Notes under the pieces: model-generated | Told to the model about the DNA's origin: nothing | Databases searched by the model: none | The model's input: only the letters and a program-made list of their open reading frames with translations | Source of the DNA: Ruficoccus amylovorans | GTDB taxonomy: Bacteria > Verrucomicrobiota > Verrucomicrobiia > Opitutales > Cerasicoccaceae | Direction of reading: 5' to 3' | Length of the DNA stretch: 64,000 nt | Assembly: GCF_014230085.1 (NCBI RefSeq) | Contig: NZ_JACHVB010000020.1 | Location: 62,001 to 126,000, forward strand | Shown: piece after piece, positions 8,963 through 18,071 of the stretch | Layout: every line of letters begins with the position of its first letter | How positions within the stretch are numbered: position 1 is the stretch's first letter | Made by a program: the position numbers and the translations under genes

Positions 8963-10561
8963 TTAACGCCCGATCTCTATTTGAAACGGCGGGACCGGGA
9001 GATCGCCGTCGAAGAGCAGGTCGGCGTTGTCGGCGGGCCAGTTGACCCACAGGTAGCGCACCGCCTTGGGCTTTGCCGAGGCGCTGCCGGAAAGCCGTAC
9101 CTTATCGCCCTGGACGAGCACTTTTTTTGCCGGAATCCATGAGCCGTTTTGCTGTTGGATCTCGAAGTAGCGCGCGGGGGAATTCGCCGCTCCGAGAGAG
9201 CCTGAGACATGTTTGAAAGCTATGACGATGTCGTCCCCGTCGAGGGTTGCGCTGGTGGCTTGAGGGACGGCTGAGGGCGCACCGGGGTACGAGTAAAAAC
9301 GCCCGAGGGTTAACTCGCCCGCTCGCAGGCCGAGAGCGACCTTACGTGTCGGATGGATATCCGCGGGGTCGCCGAGATCAATGGAGGGAATCAGCAGCAC
9401 GTCCGGCACCGAATCGGCCACTTCGCTCTGGGCCTCCCGGATGAGCGGCCAGGTGGCTTGGGCATCCTCCTTGCCAAAGCCGGAGAGCTGGATGAGCACA
9501 AAGGGCACGGAGGCGTGCCAGCACTGCCGCCATTCAGTGATCATGGAACGCAGCGCGTCGGCGTAGTAAGAGGTGAAGGCGGGAGTGGCTTCGTTCTCAC
9601 CCTGATAATAGATGATGCCCGCGATGGCGAGCCGGGTGAAGGGGGCGACCCGGGCGTTAAAGAACGCACAGGGGCGGCGCGGGTTCTCAGGGCCGCGGGG
9701 GCCGAAGCGCATGGTCAGGCTTTGAGGCGGTGCAGGTTTTCCCTTGGCCGCAGCGGCGGCAGCTTCTTTTTCCCAGGCCGCGCAGACTGCCTCATAGCGT
9801 GCCTGTTCGTGCTCGGGGTTGTCGAGGATCGCCTGCCATTGCTTGCGCCAGGGGGCGAAGACCGGGCTATGCTCGAAGGTGTCGTTGGGAACCCAGGACG
9901 AGATACTCGTACCGGGGATTGCCGTGTGGATGAGGCCGATGGGAACGCCGGTGTGGACCTGGACGGCGCGGGCGAAGGCGTAGCCGATCGCGCTCCAGAA
10001 GGATGTGTTCGAGCCGCGTTCGGTCACCCAGGCACCTTTCACGGGATCGGAGAGTGGGGTGTCGCTGCCGGCCATATCCTGCTGAAAGGCGCGGATGACG
10101 CCGTGGCCGGACAGTGAGTCGAGCAGGCTCAGATCGGTGGCACCGCGGAGGGAAAAGCTCATATTGGACTGGCCAGCGAGGACCCAGACATCGCCGATGT
10201 AGATGTCCGTCAATTTTTGCGAAGCCTCACCACAGGAAATGTCGAGCGCGTACGGCCCCCCGGCAGGCAGGGCGGGCAGGGTGAGGCTCCAGCTTCCGTC
10301 GCGGACCTGGCCCTGGGCGCGATGGCCGTTGAGAGAAGCCGTCACCGTGTCGGCTCCAGTCCCGGCTGCTTCGCCCCAGAGCATGATGGGATGATCACGT
10401 TGCAGCACCATTCCGGAAGCAAAGAGGCTGGGCAGGGTCAGTCGGGAGCCGGAGGAAGCGGATTGCCCGGGGGGCGAAGCGGCCAGCGATTGTGTCAGCG
10501 CAAGCAGAGCGAATAGAAACGGAAGTCCCAGACGGGGAAATTGGCGGTAAGGGCTTTTCAT
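8963..10561 (-). CDS. Sialate O-acetylesterase-like (SASA) carbohydrate esterase
   Basis: 532 aa from the ATG at 10561 (a TTG two codons earlier is also in frame). A signal peptide covers residues 1-27. The protein starts with LPSLFASGMVLQRD, the usual opening of this family, followed by a jelly-roll domain. The nucleophile motif is GQSNMSFSL, and the second catalytic block lies in IYYQGENEAT. A DxxH block is seen near the C-terminus (DLGDPADIHPTRK). Such enzymes remove acetyl groups from sugars so that glycosidases can act. It lies 76 bp after the esterase gene on the same strand, and the two form an operon behind the 11611 operator. The precise acetylated substrate is unknown. Confidence 0.9.
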   Translation of the reverse strand: MKSPYRQFPRLGLPFLFALLALTQSLAASPPGQSASSGSRLTLPSLFASGMVLQRDHPIMLWGEAAGTGADTVTASLNGHRAQGQVRDGSWSLTLPALPAGGPYALDISCGEASQKLTDIYIGDVWVLAGQSNMSFSLRGATDLSLLDSLSGHGVIRAFQQDMAGSDTPLSDPVKGAWVTERGSNTSFWSAIGYAFARAVQVHTGVPIGLIHTAIPGTSISSWVPNDTFEHSPVFAPWRKQWQAILDNPEHEQARYEAVCAAWEKEAAAAAAKGKPAPPQSLTMRFGPRGPENPRRPCAFFNARVAPFTRLAIAGIIYYQGENEATPAFTSYYADALRSMITEWRQCWHASVPFVLIQLSGFGKEDAQATWPLIREAQSEVADSVPDVLLIPSIDLGDPADIHPTRKVALGLRAGELTLGRFYSYPGAPSAVPQATSATLDGDDIVIAFKHVSGSLGAANSPARYFEIQQQNGSWIPAKKVLVQGDKVRLSGSASAKPKAVRYLWVNWPADNADLLFDGDLPVPPFQIEIGR

Positions 10562-10637
10562 AAGCAATGAAGGATAATGTTAAAAATGCAGCCGCGGCAG
10601 TCCTGTCGCCGGGTGAATGGCGGAGCTGGAGCAATAT

Positions 10638-11549
10638 CTAGTGGCCCGGCGTTTGAAGGTGAATGTCGAGAAACTCCAGCACGACGGGACGAAGGTCAGC
10701 CTGACTGGGCTGGAGATGGAAGCTGTGCCCGGCTCCCTTGACCTCCAGGTATTCGACCTCGTGTCCTCCGGCCTGAAGGCGGGCGACCAGGTCACGCGAG
10801 ACACTGATCGGGACAGTCGGGTCAGCGGTCCCGTGGATGACGAGTACCGGCGGGACATCCGCCGTTTCAAAGTAGCTGACCGGCGAGGCCGCAGTCAGGT
10901 TCTGCTCGGTTTCCCCGTCGGTCTTCCCGGCGAAAAGCGCCCGGCCGAACTGCCTCAGGTCGTGAATGCCATAAAGGTCCACGATGCACGCGACCTCGTT
11001 ACTTTGGTCGGTGTAAAGTCCATGCTGGTTGAGCGCGTCGGCCTCGGCGGTGACGCCTACCAGCAGCGCCAGATGCCCACCGGCGGACCCGCCCATGACC
11101 GCGATCCGCGCCGGGTCGATGCCGTAGCGTCCGGCGTTGGCGCGCAGGTAGCGCAGGGCCGACTTGCAGTCGTAGAAATTCTGTGGCCAGGCGATGACGC
11201 GTTTACTGGCTCCGGTTTGTGGATCTTTGGTTTTGTGGCCGAGCAGGTAGTTGATGGAAAAAACGGCGTACCCGTGGGCGCTGAGCGTGGCGGCGATGTT
11301 GCGTTCGCGTCCATCGGCCTTGTCGCCGATTTCCCAGCCGCCGCCGTGGATTAGCAGCACGGCGGGTATGGGGCGGGCAAAGCTCTCCGGCGGGAGCCAG
11401 GCGTCCATCGTTTCCGGACGCTCCGCACCCAGGTAGGGAATGTCGCTGAGGGTGGGGGCTGGCTTCTCCGCGACCGCCGTCAGAACCGGGGACAGTGTCA
11501 CCAGCGCGAGCAGGGATAACAGTCGTGCAGAACGGAGCTTAGGTGGCAT
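10638..11549 (-). CDS. Alpha/beta-hydrolase esterase (BD-FAE/acetyl esterase type)
   Basis: 303 aa from ATG 11549, chosen because it starts a signal peptide (MPPKLRSARLLSLLALV..., ending near AVAEK); a longer frame reaching 11756 would run through the operator and into the lacI-type gene. Motifs: HGGGWEIGDK (oxyanion hole), MGGSAGGHLAL (Ser nucleophile), HGTADPTVPIS (Asp) and GAGHSF (His). This is a carboxyl esterase of the kind that deacetylates or deferuloylates polysaccharides. It is the first gene after the operator at 11611-11622 and precedes the SASA esterase. Confidence 0.9.
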   Translation of the reverse strand: MPPKLRSARLLSLLALVTLSPVLTAVAEKPAPTLSDIPYLGAERPETMDAWLPPESFARPIPAVLLIHGGGWEIGDKADGRERNIAATLSAHGYAVFSINYLLGHKTKDPQTGASKRVIAWPQNFYDCKSALRYLRANAGRYGIDPARIAVMGGSAGGHLALLVGVTAEADALNQHGLYTDQSNEVACIVDLYGIHDLRQFGRALFAGKTDGETEQNLTAASPVSYFETADVPPVLVIHGTADPTVPISVSRDLVARLQAGGHEVEYLEVKGAGHSFHLQPSQADLRPVVLEFLDIHLQTPGH

Positions 11550-11610
11550 CGTGGACAGACGTGGGTTTTTCTTCTTTGCAGAGACCAAAGGGTCAAATGT
11601 CAGCATTTGA

Positions 11611-11644
11611 TTACTCGTGTAAGTGATGGGCCGTGCATTGTCAA
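11611..11644 (-). promoter_or_regulatory. Promoter-operator module of the esterase operon
   Basis: On the minus strand TTGACA (11644-11639) is followed after 16 nt by TTACACGAGTAA (11622-11611), the same palindrome as at 4847. It lies 61 bp before the esterase start and 44 bp beyond the stop of the LacI-family gene, so the operon can be transcribed separately from its regulator. Confidence 0.75.
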
Positions 11645-11665
11645 ATCCCAATCCGCTAAAATGGC

Positions 11666-12709
11666 TCAGTTGGGGCAGGGGCCGCTGGAGTCGCGCACGA
11701 CGACGCGGACCGGCAGTGGGGGAATCACCGTGGGGAGTTTGTCTGTCTCGGACCACTCGACCATCTGTCGCACGACGTGCTGGCCGAGTTCTTCTACCGG
11801 GAGGTGTACGCTGGTCAGGCTCGGGACGGTGAACTGTCCCAGCGGCAAATCCACAAAACCGGTGACCGAGATGTCTTCGGGCACGCGCACCCCCTGACGT
11901 TGGAGGGTGGTCAGCACGGTCAGCGCCGAGGGATCGGTGTCGCAGATAATGGCCGTGGGGCGGGGATCGAGCTTGAGCAGGGCCAGGGTCTCTCGGGAAA
12001 TCTCGTCCGGGGTGAAATGGCCTTCGAGGATCAGCTCCGGGGGTGGGGCGATGCCCAGCTTTTTCATCTGGTCGAGAAAAGCCTCGAAGCGCATGACCGA
12101 CGAGGAGTAGGCCCGCGAATTAAGCATGAGCGCGATGCGGCGGTGTCCGAGTTCGTATAAATGCGTGACGACCTCTTCGCAACCCGAGCGGTGGTCGGCC
12201 AGGATCGAGACGGGCGTGATCTCCGGAAAGCAGTCACCGACCTGCGCGGTGCGGATGCCGGCGGCCTTGGCGGCCTTGGCCAGCTTGAGCAGTTGCTGCC
12301 GGGGGATGTTCAGGCAGATGACGGCGGGGATGAGAAAATCCTGGCAAATGCGGATGCAGTCTTCGACGCCTTTTTTGTCGGCGCGCAGCGGGATGTACTT
12401 GACTTGATAACCGAGGTTGAAGGCTTCATTGGCTGCGGCATAGACGATGGCAAAGTTCGAGTCCCAGCGCAGCGGCGGGGTGATGAAGGCCAGTGTGCGG
12501 GACTTGCCGGTCTTGATCGCGCGGGCCGCGTCGTTGGAGGAGTACCCCATCTGCTTGGCCAGTTCACGGATGCGTTTGACTGTTTCAGGCTTGAGGTGGC
12601 GGACGGCGGCCGTGTCGTTCAGGACATAGGACACCGTGGGGCGGGACACGCCGGCGGCGGTCGCGATTTGCGCCATAGTTACTCGTGTGTTCTTTTGCGA
12701 AGGCGGCAT
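11666..12709 (-). CDS. LacI-family transcriptional regulator
   Basis: 347 aa. The N-terminus has the LacI helix-turn-helix and hinge: VTMAQIATAAGVSRPTVSYVLND, then RIRELAKQMGYSSNDAARAIKTG. Residues about 65-347 are a periplasmic-binding-like sensor domain, with the family's VPEDISVTGFVD near the end. It should repress in the absence of a sugar ligand. It lies between two copies of the palindrome (11611 and 12913), which face the two neighbouring catabolic operons, so it is the natural candidate to bind TTACWCGWGTAA. A near-copy of the palindrome sits inside its own codons 6-11 (12679-12690), which may mean autoregulation. The inducer is inferred to be a product of rhamnose-containing glycan; this is not shown by the sequence. 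Confidence 0.93.
   Translation of the reverse strand: MPPSQKNTRVTMAQIATAAGVSRPTVSYVLNDTAAVRHLKPETVKRIRELAKQMGYSSNDAARAIKTGKSRTLAFITPPLRWDSNFAIVYAAANEAFNLGYQVKYIPLRADKKGVEDCIRICQDFLIPAVICLNIPRQQLLKLAKAAKAAGIRTAQVGDCFPEITPVSILADHRSGCEEVVTHLYELGHRRIALMLNSRAYSSSVMRFEAFLDQMKKLGIAPPPELILEGHFTPDEISRETLALLKLDPRPTAIICDTDPSALTVLTTLQRQGVRVPEDISVTGFVDLPLGQFTVPSLTSVHLPVEELGQHVVRQMVEWSETDKLPTVIPPLPVRVVVRDSSGPCPN
12679..12690. promoter_or_regulatory. Near-copy of the operator inside the lacI-type gene
   Basis: TTACTCGTGTGT differs from TTACTCGTGTAA only in the last two bases. It lies in the first codons of the regulator gene (Asn-Thr-Arg-Val-Thr). It may act in autoregulation, or may be chance, because Thr-Arg-Val-Thr is common at this place in the family. 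No TTGAC box stands at the usual distance. Confidence 0.35.
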
Positions 12710-12891
12710 CTGTGATTTTGTTGCTGGGAGCGTTTACTGAGGTCTCCAGTCGTCCCCGACCGGAAGAGGACATTTCGCTGGATCGAGTTTTTGGTGATTG
12801 TGTGACGGATGAGGTTATTTTGTCAACGCCTAGGCGGTGCTCAATCCTTTGCTTTCCTCTGTCAGCCCGCGAAGAATTTTCGCTATAGGGA

Positions 12892-12927
12892 TTGACTTTC
12901 ATACTCCATTGCTTACTCGTGTAAATT
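12892..12927 (+). promoter_or_regulatory. Promoter-operator module of the second GH78/symporter operon
   Basis: TTGACT (12892-12897), 15 nt, then TTACTCGTGTAA (12913-12924) followed by ATTA: the same arrangement and 16-base core as at 4826-4861. Confidence 0.75.
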
Positions 12928-12961
12928 ATCGATGGTTATCTCCCAGAAAAAGGAAGCAGCA

Positions 12962-15436
12962 GTGAAAGAAGAAGCGAGGCCGGAAGCGTCATTGCGATTT
13001 CGGCGCAGTACGGTGTCCGTGTTGCCGGGTGCGCTTCGCGATGCTGAATGGATCGGTCCCGCTGCGTTTGAGCCGGACCGTCCCCTGTTTTTAAAATACT
13101 CGCTGACGCTGGTGTGGAAGGGTGGAAGCATCCGCTTTTACGTCACGGCGGATCAGCGCTTCGAGTTGTTTGTCGATGGGGAAATGGTCGGGGCCGGGCC
13201 GGATTGCGGGACGCGTTCGCGCTGGTATTTCGCCGGTTACGAGGGGGCTCTGCCTGCTGGGACTTACCGATTGGAGGTGCGTGTGTACTGGCTCGGACAG
13301 ATCGCGCCCTACGCCCACACCACCTTGCGGCCGGGCTTGCTACTGGCCGCCGAGGGGGAGGCACATCCGCTTTTGACGACCGGGACGGCCCCGTGGAGCG
13401 CTGAAGTTATACGGGGCATAGAGACCGTGCCCGAGCGGAAGTTGCCCGGTGCGCACATGATCGGCCCGAGCTACCGGATTGGCAGCGGCGGACATCCATC
13501 CGAACAAGGGATGACCCCGGCGTTGGCAGTTGCTGAAAATAGCAATCTGACCTCCCGGTTGGGCGAGGCGTTGCCTCCCGTGATCAACGGACGGCTCCCG
13601 ACCCAGTGGCAGCTATACGCCACGGAGTTGCCGGAGCAGGAGCGTTCCGACTGGACGCATTGGGTGCCGCGCATGGAGTGTGCGCACTGGTTGGAGGAGG
13701 ACGAGCCGCTGGCACAAGCCTGGACACTCTCCGGGGCGATGCCCAGGGCGCGGGCTCTCGCCGTGGGCGAGTCGGTGACGTTTGCAGCGGGCGGGGAATG
13801 GTCAATGCTGCTGGATGCCGAGGATATTGTAACGGCTTATATCGGTGTAAAATCCCGTGGCGGACGCGGGGCGCTGGTGGATGTGTCCTGGGCTGAATCG
13901 CTGGGCCACCGCGCCTGTTTGCACAACAATAATTTCCTCATCGACAAGGGCCATCGCGACGAAGTGATCGGCAAACGTTTTTACGGTTTTGGGGACAGCT
14001 TCCTGCCGGGCGCGGACGCTAACAGCAGTGAATACCTACGCGTTCCGTGGTGGCGGGCGGGTCGTTACCTGCTGGTGCGGGTGCGTACGGCGGATGAGCC
14101 GTTGACGCTAGAGGGCCTGGTCTGCGAGCGGACGCGTTACCCGCTCCCGGCTCGTTTGCGGGGAGGCTTTGCCGCGCCGGGTGACGCGGAGCTGAACGCC
14201 GTTCTTGTGCTGTGCGAGCGTGGTCTGCGCAACAGTTGCCATGAGACCTATTCGGATTGCCCGGCCTTCGAACAACTCATGTACGCCGGGGATACCCGGG
14301 TGGAAATCCTCGTGCACCGCGTCGTCGATACCGACGACCGGCTGGCCCGCAAGGCCGTGCAGCTTTTTAACGACTCCCGGCACGGAGGCAAGGGCTGGAG
14401 CTGGTCCCGCTATCCGGCACGGCTCGGGCAGGTCATCCCCGGCTTCTGCCTGCTTTGGGTGCTGATGGTGGACGACTTCCGCCTGTGGCGTGACGATCCG
14501 GATTTCGTCCGTGACCAACTCGTTGGCGTGCGCGGGGTACTGGATGTTTTCGAGTCCTGCCTGGGCGATGATGGCTGGCTGCAAAACCTGCCCGGATGGC
14601 AGTTTATCGATTGGTCTCCGGTGTGGGCAAACGGTGTGCCGTCCGCCGACGCCCAAGGCAGGAGCACGCCGGTGCAACTGCTTTACGTGCTCGCGCTCCA
14701 GGCCGGAGCCCGCATCGAGTCAGAGATCGGATCTGAACTGCGCGCCGCGCACCTGCTACGGCTGGCGCAGCGCGCCGGTGAGGCCGTGCGGGCGGATTGC
14801 TGGGATGCGCGGAAGGGGCTTTTTCGGGATGCTCCCGGCCGGGAGGCTTTCAGTGAGCACAGCCAGGTCTTGGCGGTCCTCGGGCTGATGGACACCGCCG
14901 TTAACAAAGGCCGCCTGCTGGAAAACCTGCGGGCAACTGTCGCGCAGGGAAGGTCTGAATTGGCCCCGGTCTCGTATTACTTTTCACACTACTTCTTTGA
15001 AGCCTGCGCAGCAGTCGGCAGCGACTGGCTGCACGAGCGCCTGCAACCCTGGCGCGAACTGCTGGCGCGCGGCCTGCGTACGCCGATCGAGGGGCCGGAG
15101 CCGAACCGCTCCGACTGCCACGGCTGGTCGGCGCATCCGCTTTTCCACGCAGCCGCCAGCATCGCGGGCATCCGTCCGGACAGCTCCGGGTTTGCCTCGG
15201 TGCGGATCGCTCCGCTGCCCGGCCCCATCCCGCAGTTGAGCTGCCGCTTGCCGTGGCGGGCCAAGTCGAAGGGCGGCGGGGATATCGAGCTGGACCTCAC
15301 CTTTGCCGATGGAGGTGTCTGTGGGCGGATTTGCCTGCCGGACGGCCTGGACGGCGTCTTCCAGTGGGCGGGCGAGGATACGCCGCTCGTGGGCGGCGTG
15401 AACGAGATCCGGCGCGAATCCGTCGTTTTACGCTGA
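12962..15436 (+). CDS. GH78-like glycoside hydrolase (alpha-L-rhamnosidase-related), cytoplasmic
   Basis: 824 aa. I prefer the GTG at 12962, which has AGGAAG 5 nt upstream; the in-frame ATG at 12932 lies only 7 nt after the operator and lacks a ribosome site. There is no signal peptide. The N-terminal half has beta domains (RFYVTADQRFELFVDGEMVGAG, as in rhamnosidase N domains). Near residue 425 is CHETYSDCPAFEQLMYAGDTR, the counterpart of the GH78 acidic motif, followed by an (alpha/alpha)6-type region and a C-terminal beta domain. It probably cleaves imported rhamnosides or a related sugar. It is followed 85 bp later by a symporter gene, so uptake and cleavage are coupled. Specificity could differ from classical rhamnosidase. 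Confidence 0.85.
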   Translation: MKEEARPEASLRFRRSTVSVLPGALRDAEWIGPAAFEPDRPLFLKYSLTLVWKGGSIRFYVTADQRFELFVDGEMVGAGPDCGTRSRWYFAGYEGALPAGTYRLEVRVYWLGQIAPYAHTTLRPGLLLAAEGEAHPLLTTGTAPWSAEVIRGIETVPERKLPGAHMIGPSYRIGSGGHPSEQGMTPALAVAENSNLTSRLGEALPPVINGRLPTQWQLYATELPEQERSDWTHWVPRMECAHWLEEDEPLAQAWTLSGAMPRARALAVGESVTFAAGGEWSMLLDAEDIVTAYIGVKSRGGRGALVDVSWAESLGHRACLHNNNFLIDKGHRDEVIGKRFYGFGDSFLPGADANSSEYLRVPWWRAGRYLLVRVRTADEPLTLEGLVCERTRYPLPARLRGGFAAPGDAELNAVLVLCERGLRNSCHETYSDCPAFEQLMYAGDTRVEILVHRVVDTDDRLARKAVQLFNDSRHGGKGWSWSRYPARLGQVIPGFCLLWVLMVDDFRLWRDDPDFVRDQLVGVRGVLDVFESCLGDDGWLQNLPGWQFIDWSPVWANGVPSADAQGRSTPVQLLYVLALQAGARIESEIGSELRAAHLLRLAQRAGEAVRADCWDARKGLFRDAPGREAFSEHSQVLAVLGLMDTAVNKGRLLENLRATVAQGRSELAPVSYYFSHYFFEACAAVGSDWLHERLQPWRELLARGLRTPIEGPEPNRSDCHGWSAHPLFHAAASIAGIRPDSSGFASVRIAPLPGPIPQLSCRLPWRAKSKGGGDIELDLTFADGGVCGRICLPDGLDGVFQWAGEDTPLVGGVNEIRRESVVLR

Positions 15437-15521
15437 AGTGCGCTGAAACAACCAACCCCAGAATTAACTTTGCCGGGCCGCCCCGGCGGCCTCACACTAC
15501 CTGAACCCTGTCTTCCCTTCC

Positions 15522-17225
15522 ATGCCTTCCTTTGAGATTGATGCCAGTTTCTGGTGGCCGATGGCCGCCTACGGAGCCCTGCTCGTGGGCGTAAGCCTGT
15601 ACTTCACCCGGATGATCAAGAGCTCCGACGACTTTTACGGAGCCAACGGGCGAACATCCTTCTGGTTCAGCGGGCTGTCGTTTTTCATGACGGCATTTTC
15701 GGCTTCGGTCTTCGTCGCCAACGCGTCCATCGCCTATCGGCACGGTCTGCTCAACGCCCTGCTGATCGTGGCGCAGATACCGGTCTTTATTGCGGGCTAT
15801 TTTATCTTTGCGGCACGCTGGCGCAGCTGCGGCTGCGCGACGGTGATCGAGTTTTTGCAAAAGCGCTTCAGCCCGGCCACGGCGAAGTTTTTCATGTGGG
15901 TGGGCATCCCGGTGCGCGTGATGGAGAGCGGCAACCGCTTTTATGTGACGGCGGTGCTCTTCGAGGCCATGCTGGGGGTGAGCCTGCTCAAGGGCTCCGT
16001 GACCACGGCGGTCATTACGCTTTTGTCCACCGTGGGCGGCGGCTTCCTCGCCGTGGTGGTGACGGACGCTGTGCAGGCCATCCTGTTGACGCTGATTGTG
16101 ACCGTGGTGGCGGGACTCTCGCTGCACGCGGTTGGCGGTTGGGAGGGCTTTGTGGCCAACGCGCCGGAGGGTTACTGGTCGCTGGCCACGGACGAGACGG
16201 GCTTTGGGGTGCCGCTCATTGCGGCCTGGGCCATCGTCGCCCTCTTTGCCTGGAACGGCAACTGGGCGCTGGTGCAGCGCTTTGTGGCCGTGCCGGGCGT
16301 CAAGGATGCCCGCCGCGTTTCCATCATTAGCGGGGTGTCGTACTACCTGCTTTTCCCGCTGATCGCCATCCCCGCGATGGCGGCGGTGGTGGTGCTGCCG
16401 GGGCTGGATACGCCGCAAAAGGCCGAGTACGCCTATATCCTGATGGCTCAGCAGGTGCTGCCCTCGGGGCTGATGGCGATCCTGTGCTTTGGCCTGCTCG
16501 GGGCGACCATCACGGCGGTCAACGCCGACCTCAACGTGATGTCGCAGGTGGTGATCCATGACATGCTTAAAAAACGCCTCTCCCTGACCAGTGACCGCAT
16601 GAAGCTCTTTTTGGGGCGCGTGGTGATGATCGTCATTTGCACGCTATGCCTGGCGCTGGCCATGAAGATCCGCGATTTGGGCGGGGCGTTCCAGTTTCTC
16701 GTCATGGTGCTTGGGATGACGACGCTGCCTGCGCTGATGCCGCTGCTTTTTGGTCTGCTCTGGCCGGTGGGCGGGGGGCGCGCTGCGATGGGCGCTTTCT
16801 GCGCAGGGATCGCCGTCTCAGTCCTGCTGAAGTTCGGACTGGGGGCGGGCCTGGCCGCGGTCATCATCGGTAACGGCCTGGCCACGGCGCTGGTGTACTT
16901 CGGCGTGGGTCTGCTCTTTCCGGCCTCAGAGCAAAAACGCGAAGAGGTGCGGGCCTTGTTTGTGACCATGCGTGAGAAGCGTCGCCACGAGTTGAAGAGA
17001 AAGTTCGTCGCCGTTCAAAAGGCCGACAGCGGAGGCCGGGCCGTGGCCCGGGTGGCGGCGGTGACCATGCTGCTGTGCGGCGTCATCACGCTGGGAGCGG
17101 AATTCCTGACGCCCGAAGGAGCGGCGGCCCGCGGTATGTCCGCGCTGGTGGCGCTCTTCCTGTTTATCATCGGCGGCACGATCTTTGTGCTCAATCGCGA
17201 GCGCAGAGGCGAGACTCCCCGTTGA
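15522..17225 (+). CDS. Sodium/solute symporter (SSS family)
   Basis: 567 aa with about 14 hydrophobic segments. The N-terminal region (SLYFTRMIKSSDDFYGANGR, then MTAFSASVFVANASIAYRHG) matches the SSS family, in which the first helices form the sodium and substrate site. The C-terminal part has an extended cytoplasmic loop rich in Lys/Glu (near residues 465-505) and two further helices. As the second gene behind the 12913 operator, downstream of a cytoplasmic glycosidase, it most likely imports a rhamnose-containing oligosaccharide or monosaccharide with Na+. The start ATG at 15522 fits the family N-terminus. Confidence 0.9.
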   Translation: MPSFEIDASFWWPMAAYGALLVGVSLYFTRMIKSSDDFYGANGRTSFWFSGLSFFMTAFSASVFVANASIAYRHGLLNALLIVAQIPVFIAGYFIFAARWRSCGCATVIEFLQKRFSPATAKFFMWVGIPVRVMESGNRFYVTAVLFEAMLGVSLLKGSVTTAVITLLSTVGGGFLAVVVTDAVQAILLTLIVTVVAGLSLHAVGGWEGFVANAPEGYWSLATDETGFGVPLIAAWAIVALFAWNGNWALVQRFVAVPGVKDARRVSIISGVSYYLLFPLIAIPAMAAVVVLPGLDTPQKAEYAYILMAQQVLPSGLMAILCFGLLGATITAVNADLNVMSQVVIHDMLKKRLSLTSDRMKLFLGRVVMIVICTLCLALAMKIRDLGGAFQFLVMVLGMTTLPALMPLLFGLLWPVGGGRAAMGAFCAGIAVSVLLKFGLGAGLAAVIIGNGLATALVYFGVGLLFPASEQKREEVRALFVTMREKRRHELKRKFVAVQKADSGGRAVARVAAVTMLLCGVITLGAEFLTPEGAAARGMSALVALFLFIIGGTIFVLNRERRGETPR

Positions 17226-17229
17226 GCGG

Positions 17230-17253
17230 TATCCGGTTTCTTCAACCGGGATA
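17230..17253. terminator. Hairpin between convergent genes
   Basis: TATCCGGTT (17230-17238) pairs with AACCGGGATA (17244-17253), with one bulged G and a 5-nt loop. It lies between the symporter and the oppositely facing DUF192 gene. The following T run is only three bases. Confidence 0.5.
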
Positions 17254-17285
17254 TTTCTGGCGATAAACAAGCCCCTTGCAAACGG

Positions 17286-17807
17286 CTACTCCAGGCCGAG
17301 TTGCGAAGGGTCGTAGCCACGGTTCTTGAGAGCAGCCTTCACTTGGATCATGTCGAGTCGGGCACCGGGCTTGACGCCGTGGGTGGCGTACCAGCCCTGG
17401 TTCATTTCGAGCGCGAATTGCAGGTCCTCGCGCACGGAGGGGACAGATGTCTCGTCGTAGGGTTCCATGGCGTAGATTTCGCGCAGCACACCGTCGGGCG
17501 TGAAGTAGCCGATGTCGAGCGCGAGTCGCGTGCGCCGCATCCAGAAGGACATGTGTTGGGGCTCATCGAAAACGAAGAGCATGCCCTGATTTTGACCGAG
17601 GCTGTCGCGGTCCATCAGGCCGTGTTGCTGCTCGCGGCGTTCGACCGCGAACTGCGCCTCGACCGCTTTCTCGCCCACGGTGAGCGGGAACCACGTTGTC
17701 GCCGGTTCGCGCACGGAGGCGGTTGCGGCGGTGGTTGCCTCGTCCCGGCAGGCGGCGAGGGTGAACAAGGCAAGCAGGAGCGCAAAAACAGGTAAAAAGG
17801 TCTTCAC
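17286..17807 (-). CDS. DUF192 family lipoprotein
   Basis: 173 aa from a GTG at 17807, chosen because it begins a lipoprotein signal (VKTFLPVFALLLALFTLAAC, lipobox LAAC). The mature part has the DUF192 pattern: EAQFAVERREQQHGLMDRDSL, MLFVFDEPQHMSFWMRRTRLALDIGYFT, then ALEMNQGWYATHGVKPGARL. DUF192 proteins are small, widespread and of unknown biochemical role. This one should be anchored in a membrane facing the periplasm. It is alone on its strand, with no operon partner visible. Confidence 0.88.
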   Translation of the reverse strand: MKTFLPVFALLLALFTLAACRDEATTAATASVREPATTWFPLTVGEKAVEAQFAVERREQQHGLMDRDSLGQNQGMLFVFDEPQHMSFWMRRTRLALDIGYFTPDGVLREIYAMEPYDETSVPSVREDLQFALEMNQGWYATHGVKPGARLDMIQVKAALKNRGYDPSQLGLE

Positions 17808-18071
17808 GGGGGAGCACTTTGCCTCGGCTCCGGTCCGGAGACAAGCGAGATTACGCCATCTTGGCAGCGGTGGGCTGCCGCATGGGAGATAAGAGGACAG
17901 GACCCTCTCGTCAGACCGCATTGACGCAAAGTCTGTTTGTGGCACGGTGGCCTGTTTTTTATTGTCGGAAAAAAGCGTGCTTTCTAGCCTTGGCGTCAAG
18001 CGCGTGGCGTGCGATAGGTGGGCGTGCTTCTTGCGGGACAGGCAACGACAGACAATGACAACGAACGAGAT

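Noticed and set aside
15492-16559. 355-aa minus-strand frame opposite the symporter
   Set aside because: His/Arg/Gln-rich antisense shadow of a transmembrane protein gene.
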